From Armigeres subalbatus (taxonomy: Eukaryota > Arthropoda > Insecta > Diptera > Culicidae), in assembly GCF_024139115.2 (NCBI RefSeq), contig NC_085141.1, forward strand, positions 64,555,675-64,619,674: DNA of 64,000 nt, written 5' to 3'. The notes under the pieces were generated by a model that was not told the DNA's origin, did no database searches, and saw only the letters and a program-made list of their open reading frames with translations. A program made the translations under genes and the position numbers. Below are positions 55,873-64,000 of the stretch, piece after piece (position 1 is the first letter of the stretch; each line of letters starts with the position of its first letter).

Positions 55873-58800
55873 CAGCGGTTCTCAACCTTTTTCTTGAGAG
55901 GTATCCCTTCGAACTTTTGCATTAATTGAGGTACCCCCTCTTGAAAGTAAGCTTCCAATCCTCTTGGAATAATAATTCCGTGCCCTATGAAGGGAGGCTT
56001 CCGAGCCTCTCGGAAGGAGTTTCTGAATCTCTTGAAAGTAGGCTTCTGCAGCTCTCGATAAGAGGCTTCTGAGCCTTTTTAGAGAGGCTTTTGGGCCACT
56101 TGAATGGCGGCTTTCGAGCCACTTAAAAGGAGACTTCCTTTGCATCTTGGAAGGACGTTTCTGAGCCTGTTGAAAATATGCTTCCAAGCCTTTTGAAAGA
56201 AAAACTCTGAGCTTCTCTGAAAGAAGGCTTCCAAATCTATTGCAAGGAGGCTTCCTTGAAAGGAGGCTTCCGAGCCTCTTGAGAGGAGGCTTCCGAGCCT
56301 CTTGAAAGGAGGCTTCCGAGCCTCTTAAAAGGAGGCTTCCGAGCCTCTTGAAAGGAGGCTTCCAAGCCTCTTGAAAGGAGGCTTCCAAGCCTCTTGGAAA
56401 AGGCTTCCGAGCCTCTTGAAAGGAGGCTTCCGAGCCTCTTGAAAGGAGGCTTCCGAGCCTCTTTAAAGGAGGCGTCCGAGCCTCTTGAAAGGAGGCGTCC
56501 GAGCCTCTTGAAAGGAGGCTTCCGAGCCTCTTGAAAGGAGGCTTCCGAGCTTCTTGAAAGAAGGCTTCCGAGGCTCTTGAAAGGAGGCTTTTGAGCTTCT
56601 TGAAAGGAGGCTTTTGAGCCTCTTGAAAGGAGGCTTCCTTTGCATCTTGGAAGGACGTTTCTGAGCCTGTTGAAAATATGCTTCCAAGCCTTTTGAAAGA
56701 AAAAACTCTGAGCTTCTCTGAAAGGAGGCTTCCAAATCTCTTGAAAGGAGGCTTCCGAGCCTCTTGAAAGGAGGCTTTCGAGCCTCTTGAAAGGAGGCTT
56801 CCGAGCCTCTTGGAAGGAGGCTTCCGAGCCTCTTGAAAGAAGGCTTCCGAGCCTCTTGAAAGGAGGCTTCCGAGCCTCTTGAAAGGAGGCTTCCGAGCCT
56901 CTTGAAAAGAAGGCTTCCGAGCCTCTTGAAAGGAGGCTTCCGAGCCTCTTGAAAGGAGGCTTCCAAGCCTCTTGGAAAAGGCTTCCGAGCCTCTTGAAAG
57001 GAGGCTTCCGAGCCTCTTGAAAGGAGGCTTCCGAGCCTCTTTAAAGGAGGCGTCCGAGCCTCTTGAAAGGAGGCGTCCGAGCCTCTTGAAAGGAGGCGTC
57101 CGAGCCTCTTGAAAGGAGGCTTCCGAGCCTCTTGAAAGGAGGCTTCCGAGCTTCTTGAAAGAAGGCTTCCGAGGCTCTTGAAAGGAGGCTTTTGAGCTTC
57201 TTGAAAGGAGGCTTTTGAGCCTCTTGAAAGGAGGCTTTCTTTGCATCTTGAAAGGACACTTCTGAGCCTTATGAAAGTATGCTTCCAAGCCTCTTGAAAG
57301 AAAAACTCTGAGCTTCTTGGAAGGAGGCTTCCAAGCCTCTTGAAAGGAGGCTTCCGAGCCTCTTGAAAGGAGGCTTCCGAGCCTCTTGAAAGGAGGCTTC
57401 CGAGCCTCTTGGAAGGAGGCTTCCGAGCCTCTTGAAAGGAGGCTTCCGAGCCTCTTGAAAGGAGGCTTCCGAGCCTCTTGAAAGGAGGCTTCCGAGCCTC
57501 TTGAAAAGAAGGCTTCCGAGCCTCTTGAAAGGAGGCTTCCGAGCCTCTTGAAAGGAGGCTTCCGAGCCTCTTGAAAGGAGGCTTCCGAGCCTCTTGAAAG
57601 GAGGCTTCCAAGCCTCTTGGAAAAGGCTTCCGAGCCTCTTGAAAGGAGGCTTCCGAGCAATTAAAAGGAGACTTCCTTTGCATCTTGGAAGGACGTTTCT
57701 GAGCCTGTTGAAAATATGCTTCCAAGCCTTTTGAGGGAAAAACTCTGAGCTTCTCTGAAAGGAGGCTTCAAAATCTCTTGAAAAAAGGCTTCCGAGCCTC
57801 TTGAAAGGAGGCTTCCGAGCCTCTTGAAAGGAGGCTTCCGAGCCTCTTGAGAGGAGGCTTCCGAGCCTCTTGAGATGAGGCTTCCGAGCCTCTTGAAAGG
57901 AGGCTTCCGAGTCTCTTGAAAGGAGGCTTCTGAGCCTCTTGAAAGGAGGCTTCCGAGCCTCTTGAAAGGAGGCTTCCGAGCCTCTTGAAAGGAGGCTTGA
58001 GGCCTCTTGAAAGGAGGCTTGAGCCTCTTGAAAGGAGGCTTCCTGAGCCTCTTGAAAGGAGGCTTCTGAGCCTCTTAAAGGTGGCTTCCAGGCCTCTTGA
58101 AAGGAGGCTTCCAAGCCTCTTGGAAAAGGCTTCCAAGCCTCTTGGAAAAGGCTTCTGGGCCTCTTGAAAGGAGGCTTCTGTGCCTCTTGAAAGGAGGCTT
58201 CTGGGCCTCTCGAAAGTAGGCTTCTGAGCCTCTTGAAAGGAGGCTTCTGTGCCTCTTGAAAGGAGGCTTCTGGGCCTCTCGAAAGGAGGCTTCCGAGCCT
58301 CTTAAAAGGTGGCTTCCGAGCCTCTTGAAAGGAGCCTCTTGGAAAAGGCTTCCAAGCCTCTTGGAAAAGGCTTCCAAGCCTCTTGGAAAAGGCTTCCGAG
58401 CCTCTTGAAAGGAGGCTTCCGAGCCTCTTGAAAGGAGGCTTCCGAGCCTCTTGAAAGGAGGCTTCCGAGCCTCTTGAAAGGAGGCTTCCCAGCCTCTTGA
58501 AAGGAGGCGTCCGAGCCTCTTGAAAGAAGGGCTTCCGAGCCTCTTGAAAGGAGGCTTCCGAGCCTCTTGAAAGGAGGCTTCCGAGCCTCTTGAAAGGAGG
58601 CTTCCGAGCCTCTTGAAAGGAGGCTTCCGAGCCTCTTAAAAGGTGGCTTCCGAGCCTCTTGAAAGGAGGCTTCCAAGCCTCTTGGAAAAGGCTTCCAAGC
58701 CTCTTGGAAAAGGCTTCCAAGCCTCTTGGAAAAGGCTTCCGAGCCTCTTGAAAGGAGGCTTCCGAGCCTCTTGAAAGGAGGCTTCCGAGCCTCTTGAAAG

Positions 58801-60225
58801 GAGGCTTCCGAGCCTCTTGAAAGGAGGCTTCCCAGCCTCTTGAAAGGAGGCGTCCGAGCCTCTTGAAAGAAGGGCTTCCGAGCCTCTTGAAAGGAGGCTT
58901 CCGAGCCTCTTGAAAGAAGGCTTCCGAGCCTCTTGAAAGAAGGCTTCCGAGCCTCTTGAAAGAAGGCTTCCGAGCCTCTTGAAAGGAGGCTTTGAGCCTC
59001 TTGAAAGGAGGCTTCCGAGCCTCTTGAAAGGAGGCTTCCTGAGCCTCTTGAAAGAAGGCTTCTGAGCCTCTTGAAAGAAGGCTTCTGAGCCTCTTGAAAG
59101 GAGGCTTCCAGCCACTTGAAAGGAGGCTTCTGAGCTCTTGAGAGGAGGCTTGAGCCTCTTGAAAGGAGGCTCTGAGCCTCTTGAAGAAGGCTTGAGCTCT
59201 TGAAAGGAGGCTTCCAGGCCTCTTGAAAGGAGGCTTGAGGCCTCTTGAAAGGAGGCTTCCAGGCCTCTTGAAAGAGGCTTGAGCCTCTTGAAAGGAGGCT
59301 TCCAGGCCTCTTGAAAGGAGGCTTGAGCCTCTTGAAAGGAGGCTTCCAGGCCTCTTGAAAGGAGGCTTGAGCCTCTTGAAAGGAGGCTTCTGAGCCTCTT
59401 GAAAGGAGGCTTCCTGAGCCTCTTGAAAGGAGGCTTCTGAGCCTCTTGAAAGGAGGCTTGAGCCTCTTGAAAGGAGGCTTCCTGAGCCTCTTGAAAGGAG
59501 GCTTCTGAGCCTCTTGAAAGGAGGCTTCCTGAGCCTCTTGAAAGGAGGCTTCCGAGCCTCTTGAAAGGAGGCTTCCGAGCCTCTTGAAAGGAGGCTTCCG
59601 AGCCTCTTGAAAGGAGGCTTCCGAGCCTCTTGAAAGGAGGCTTCCGAGCCTCTTGAAAGGAGGCTTCCGAGCCTCTTGAAACGAGGCTTCTGAGCCTCTT
59701 GAAACGAGGCCTCCGAGCCTCATTTTCAAAACATGTACTGCTATACGTTGCAATAATCAACAACTTTAGTTTTCTGAAATGCATTCGCATTTATTAAAAT
59801 AAATTAAATTATCACACATTTTTTGAGTAATCTGGTTTGGGGTGAAGTTGATCAAGACAGCTCTACTAAAATCATTATGACCTAGTAGTCAAAATACACT
59901 AGGTTATTTGTATGAATGTTGAATTTACTACGTGAAGAAGTCTACGAAGTCAATATTTGAAACGAAAATAGCGTCATTTATGACTATCTCTCTCTTTCTT
60001 CTACAAAATACATTTTCATGATTATAATCGAAAAACTCGGATTTCTACCTAGCGGTAACATTACTTGAACGGAGAATATTGTTGACTACCGTTTCATAAA
60101 AAAAAATGGGCACTTGTGACTGACACATCAAATGATCATCTTCACCTCAATGATCATCTTCCCCCCAGTTGACGGTACCCGAAGGTACCCCTAGGGGTAC
60201 ATGTACCCCAGATTGAGAAGCGCTG
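55873..60225. mobile_element. hAT-type element whose body is a 23-bp satellite
   Basis: CAGCGGTTCTCAACC at 55873 and GATTGAGAAGCGCTG ending at 60225 are inverted ends of the CAGTGGTTCTCAA type known for hAT elements. The octamers TTCTAGAG (55865-55872) and TTCTAGAA (60226-60233) agree at 7 of 8. Inside the left end comes GGTATCCC/GGTACCCC sequence; the right arm has GGTACCC, AGGTACCCCTAGGGGTAC. About 3.7 kb of the body is tandem repeat. There is no transposase, so it must be mobilised in trans. Confidence 0.85.
55940..59720 (+). repeat. 23-bp hairpin-unit satellite array
   Basis: The unit is GAGGCTTCCGAGCCTC followed by TTGAAAG. The first part is a perfect 6-bp stem with a 4-nt loop, so every unit can form a small hairpin or cruciform. 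Since 23 is not a multiple of 3, three units give one 23-residue period (RGSEASF, QEARKPPF, KRLGSLLS) on the minus strand. All frames stay open, producing spurious frames up to 592 codons. Blocks with GCGTCC, TTGGAAAAGG or TTCTGAGCC variants repeat as higher-order groups (56160-56700, 56640-57240 and 57240-57760 look like copies of one block). Confidence 0.95.
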
Positions 60226-60549
60226 TTCTAGAAGGATGAAGGCAAATTTGCTTACAGACACCTGAAATTACCACTTACGGAGTGGGGTTGGCGCGGTCGG
60301 CAGAAGGCCGGCCCGCAGGACCCACTAAACCCACCTAAGTAAAAGAAGGTTATTTGAGTTACCATCTCTTCTCATGCCCTGTCCCCATCGGGACTTACTG
60401 GATGTCAATACTTCGGAGGGGGCTGTGCTCATGCACTTCACGTGTTCAGCCTCTAGCAAGCACAGCTAGTTCGCTACATTTTTCTCATTTTCTCATTATT
60501 CAGTTCGATTTTATTCGGATTCTTTGACGCTCAACTGACTCTCTTCCTC

Positions 60550-61555
60550 ATGCCATTCAGCACCATTGTATCTTTGAGCCATTTAGCTCTCGACGTGCTC
60601 GCAGCCTACTCAGATAGTCCCCGGCGGCGAATCTATCCTACTCCGACGGGAAGTCCCCCGGCGGCGAGAGCTTCCCCGAAAACCGACGACCCGTGGAAGT
60701 TTATTGCGTGTCCAACACTAATGTCACACCTAGATAGTCCGAGGAACTTTCTCACTTCAACGGGAAACCGGTTGGATGCCAAAGTCGGTCCAGAGATTCC
60801 GGGTGGAGCATAACGTTCGGTTCACTGGCGCTTCGACTACCCAAAGCCGATTATTCGACGCGTCACGAACTTCTCGGCATAGTCCCCGGCGGTGGATCTA
60901 GCCTACTCCGACTAGAAGCTTCCCGGTAGCAGAAACTCCCCTGAACGAAACTTTCGTTAACATTGAGCCATTCGGCTCCCAGCATAATTTTCTTTACTTT
61001 TTCCTGCACTTTTTCGTTGAGCCATTTACCTCTCAGCTAAATCGCGGGCTACTCGTATGATTCCCGGCGGCAGATCTATCCTACTCCGACAGGGAGTTCC
61101 CCGACGTTGGAATTTCCCTCGGAACCGACGACTCGCTTCTGTCGACTTGACTTGTTGAATATCCTTTACCACTTTTAACATTTCTGGTGTTTTCCAGATA
61201 AGCACAGGTCTGGAGGCCTTTCTTACTTCAGCGAGTGACCGGTCCGAGTGCCGAAGTCGATCCAGAGGTTCCGGGTGGAGCATAGCGTCCGGTTCAATGG
61301 TGCTCCGACGACCCGAAACCAGTGCTACCAACGCGTCACGTTCTACTCGACCTAGTTCCCGACGATGGATCTAGCCTACTCCGACTAGAGGCTCCCCGGC
61401 GGCGGAATCTCTTCGAAATTAATCTTCTGTATTCTTGAGCCATTAAGATCCCAGCTGGATCACGGTTTACTCAGATAGTTCCCGGCGGCGGATCTATCCT
61501 ACCCCGACAGGAAGTTCCCCAACGACGGAAGCTTCCCCGTAACCGACCGTGCTAT
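60550..61555 (-). repeat. Roughly 420-470-bp internal repeats in the LINE 3' region
   Basis: Blocks with CCCCGGCGGCG, ATCTATCCTACTCCGACGGG, TTCCGGGTGGAGCATA and CGCGTCACG recur (CGCGTCACG at 60859 and 61332; CTCCGAC near 60641, 61084 and again near 61503). It is likely a duplicated 3' UTR segment of the R1-like element; no function is evident. Confidence 0.65.
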
Positions 61556-61636
61556 TATGATCGCTTCCAGATACCCTCTGGTCTTCACGCCATTTTCGCC
61601 ATTGCAGCGATTTCATGAGCTACGTTACCGCTCTTC

Positions 61637-62110
61637 CTATTTTGTTCCACGTATTCTCATTCTTGCACTTTTTTGCACGATGTTCTCGGGGTTTATATTA
61701 CTAGCGCTGCCTGCTGAGAGCACACTTCGCTCTGTCCTGAATCGAGGACAGTCGAAAAATACGTGCTCTGGTGTCTCCTTCGGACAGGCCGGGCAAAGGG
61801 GGGACTCTGCGTGTCCGAATCTGTGTAGATACTTCCGGAAACATCCATGGCCCGACAGGAATTGTGTCAGGAAGAAGATCACTTCCCCGTGTTTTCTGTC
61901 CACCCACAGCGACAGGTTCGGAATGAGCCGATATGTCCACCTTCCTTTCGAACTACTGTCCCAAGCCAGCTGCCACTTCCTCATCGAATCGGCTCTCGCA
62001 ATCATCTGTAGTCTGTAGCACTCACAGATGTTTATGGGGGTCATTCCTGCTATGGCACAGACCGCATCCATCGATATGGTACGGTATGCACTTGCCACTC
62101 TCATGGCCAT
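61637..62110 (-). pseudogene. R1-like ORF2 C-terminal region with zinc knuckle
   Basis: The frame contains MRVASAYRTISMDAVCAIAG, KWQLAWDSSSKGRWTYRLIP, FLTQFLSGHGCFRKYLHRFG and CPACPKETPEHVFFDCPRF, a C-x2-C-x-H-x4-C type knuckle typical of the R1/I-type C-terminus. It is separated from the RT frame only by a stop near 62135 (AAGGI then stop), so it was once continuous with it. The knuckle probably binds template RNA or DNA (family knowledge). Confidence 0.8.
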
Positions 62111-62136
62111 CAGCTTATAGGTACTATTGAGCCGAG

Positions 62137-63094
62137 TCAGATTCCTCCTGCCGCCCAGACAGGAGCTCCGTATCTGAGAATTGACGTAGATACGCTGGCC
62201 AGGAGTCTTCTCTTACTGCTACTAATCGCAGAACTGTTTGACATGATTCTGGTCAACGCTGTGATCGCTTTAGTTGCCTTCTCGCAAGCATAATCAACGT
62301 GGCTATTGAAATTGAGCCGGTCGTCGATTATTACCCCAAGGTGCTTTACCTCTCGCTTTGAGGCGATGATGGTGACTCCTCCGGCCGTAATCGTACTATG
62401 CTGTACTGCCTTTCGGTTGCTGATCATCATCACTTCGGTTTTGTGATGGGCCAATGCCAGCTTTTTTCCGCACATCCAGTTTTCGATTATTTCTATCGCC
62501 TGCCCTGCTCGTATTTCCATCTCTTCGATTGTTTCACCGAATACCATGAGAGCCACGTCGTCCGCAAACCCAACGATCTTCACACCTCTTGGTAGTGTTA
62601 GCTGCAACAGTCCATCGTACATCGCGTTCCACAACGTCGGCCCCAGAATGGAGCCTTGGGGAATACCCGCTGTTATGCCTATTCTCTTCAGGCCTTCGTG
62701 TATTTCGTAGACCAACGTCCTATTCTCGAAGTAACTCTTGAGAATTCTACTCAGGAACCCTGGAGCCCCTATCCTGTGTAGGGAGCTGGCTATTGCTCCC
62801 CAGCTGGCACTGTTGAACGTATTTTTCACGTATAAGGTTACCACAGAGCAGTAGCGTTTTACTCTGCTCTGCATGCTTGATAATCCTGATTGAACTGCAT
62901 GCTTGATAATCCGATTGCACCTTCTGTGTGGATCGCCAGCCTGTTAAGGATGACTCTCTCAAGGAGTTTTTCGACCGTGTCTAGCAGGCAAATAGGCCTG
63001 AAGGCCAATGGATCTCCGGGTGGCTTACCCGGCTTCGGCAACAGTATTAACTTTTGCCGCTTCCAGCACTCGGGAAAGTTTCCTTCGTCTATGC
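62137..63094 (-). pseudogene. R1-like reverse transcriptase, broken
   Basis: The 5' part has FPECWKRQKLILLPKPGKPP, PLAFRPICLLDTVEKLLERV and LNRLAIHTEGAIGLSSMQF. A frame change and deletion near 62870 remove the segment between motif 2 and motif A. The main frame (245 codons) has motif A as VVTLYVKNTFNSASW, where the catalytic Asp (normally LDVKNAF) is Tyr. Motif B AGIPQGSILGP and motif C GFADDVALM (FADD at residues 103-106) follow, then the thumb WMCGKKLALAHHKTEVMMI. Loss of the motif A Asp alone would abolish polymerase activity. Confidence 0.85.
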
Positions 63095-64000
63095 CAGCGG
63101 TTCTCAACCTGCGGACATATTACAATTTCAATCAAAATTCATGGATAAAGTTTTGATAATTGTGTATTTTCTATTTCAAAAATTTATATTGTACATAATA
63201 TGTAATGCGATCAATAAATTCCAATTGAATCCTGCCTCCCACAACTAGCACAATGTATGAAGGGCTGAGGAACAAAAGATCAAACAAAAAAACGTCGAAT
63301 GAACAAAATGATTTTTTTTACACTAAAACTCGGTTGCTTCGTTGCAAGAGGATTAGAAGCATCCTTTTACGCCTCTCGGAAGCCTTCTTCCAAGCAGCTC
63401 GAAGGCTTCCTTTCAAGAGGCTCGGAAGCCTCCTTTCAAGTGTTTAGGCTGCCTTCTTTCAAGAGGCTTGAAAGCCTTCTTTCAAGAAGTTCGGAAGCCT
63501 CCTTTCAAGAGGTTCGGAAGCCTCCTTTCAAGAGGTTCGGAAGCCTCCTTTCAAGAGGTTCGGAAGCCTCCTTTCAAGAGGCTCGGAAGCCTCCTTTCAA
63601 GAGGTTCGGAAGCCTCCTTCCAAGAGGTTCGGAAGCCTCCTTTCAAGAGGCTCGGAAGCCTCCTTTCAAGAGGCTCGGAAGCCTCCTTTCAAGAGGCTCG
63701 GAAGCCTCCTTTCAAGAGGCTCGGAAGCCTCCTTTCAAGAGGCTCGGAAGCCTCCTTTCAAGAGGCTCGGAAGCCTCCTTCAAGAGGCTCGGAAGCCTCC
63801 TTTCAAGAGGCTCGGAAGCCTCCTTTCAAGAGGCTCGGAAGCCTCATTTCAAGAGGCTCGGAAGCCTCATTTCAAGAGGCTCGGAAGCTTTCTTTCAAGA
63901 GGCTCGGAAGCCTCCTCTCAAGAGGCTCGGAAACTCGGAAACCTCTTTTCAAGAGGCTCGGAAGGTTCTTTGAAGAGGCTCGGAAGCCTCATTTCAAGAG
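63095..64000. mobile_element. Second hAT-type element with 23-bp satellite (truncated by window end)
   Basis: CAGCGGTTCTCAACCTGCGG begins inside the R1-like RT sequence. About 250 bp of AT-rich arm is followed by the 23-bp satellite in the opposite orientation to that of 55940-59720. If the target duplication is 8 bp, it is GTCTATGC (63087-63094); the right end is outside the window. Confidence 0.75.
63345..64000 (-). repeat. 23-bp hairpin-unit satellite, second array
   Basis: Units of GAGGCTCGGAAGCCTC plus CTTTCAA are the complement of the first array. The first few units are decayed (GAAGCATCC, AAGGCTTCC), while the middle is nearly uniform. A plus-strand open frame of 224 codons with the same 23-residue period is a by-product. 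Confidence 0.95.

Larger units (their letters stand above)
60270..63094 (-). mobile_element. R1-like non-LTR retrotransposon, degraded
   Basis: The minus strand reads, from 63094 towards 60270: RT N-terminal motifs, RT core, a C-terminal CCHC-type knuckle and a long GC-rich 3' region with internal repeats. There is no RNase H domain between the RT and the knuckle, as in R1-type elements. Stops, an internal deletion and a lost catalytic residue show it is dead. Its 5' portion is cut by the hAT-type element starting at 63095. Confidence 0.8.

Noticed and set aside
55882..59790. Minus-strand frames of 384-592 codons with RGSEASF/QEARKPPF repeats
   Set aside because: Products of a stop-free 23-bp satellite, open in several frames at once; not genes.

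Overview
This is eukaryotic, almost certainly insect DNA, most likely from a culicine (Aedes-type) mosquito. The signs are AT-rich sequence, non-LTR retrotransposons with Jockey/Juan-like, R1-like and RNase H-bearing proteins, many short terminal-inverted-repeat (TIR) elements with hAT, Tc1/mariner and PIF signatures, Helitron-like ends, and very long minisatellites. The organism call is inference from repeat families. I found no intact host protein-coding gene. Nearly all long open frames are either degraded transposon genes or artefacts of tandem arrays whose unit has no stop codon.

Layout. 1-6.5 kb: a degenerate TTCC/GGAA repeat carries a SINE/LINE-like insertion (18-bp target duplication), itself split by a hAT element with transposase remnants. 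Next, on the minus strand, is a broken two-exon transposase-like gene (DDE-like domain plus C2H2 finger) whose intron holds other repeats. 6.5-14.8 kb: small elements (two hAT-type MITEs, a 151-bp tandem repeat, tRNA-like pieces, a miRNA-like hairpin) in unassigned sequence. 14.8-23.7 kb: two collinear, non-overlapping pieces of RNase H-type LINE flank a nested block bounded by GCCG-rich hAT-like ends. That block contains a Helitron-like element and a truncated Juan-like LINE. 26.3-31.6 kb: a roughly 4.2-kb G/T-rich array of 10- and 11-bp TTGGAT units, interrupted by a minus-strand LINE fragment.

34.3-40.3 kb: a 6-kb composite bounded by GCCG-rich TIRs with a near-perfect 8-bp duplication. 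It contains a Helitron-like element, a CAGGGTGGCCAC-TIR element, a 174-bp MITE and a 24-bp minisatellite that is split by another TIR element. 40.3-49.6 kb: TTCC/GGAA repeats hold several TA-flanked MITEs, a 131-bp satellite split by about 3.9 kb of other elements, and two large inverted-repeat elements. 49.6-55.4 kb: mostly unassigned, with a foldback element, second copies of two repeats and a TTC microsatellite. 55.9-60.2 kb: a complete hAT-type element (8-bp duplication, 7/8) whose body is a roughly 3.7-kb array of a 23-bp hairpin-forming unit. 60.3-63.1 kb: a degraded minus-strand R1-like LINE, interrupted at 63,095 by a second element of the same hAT/satellite family, which runs off the window.

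The main story is layered transposon insertion. Many insertion boundaries can be read directly because TIRs and target duplications survive, and several elements carry minisatellites inside them.
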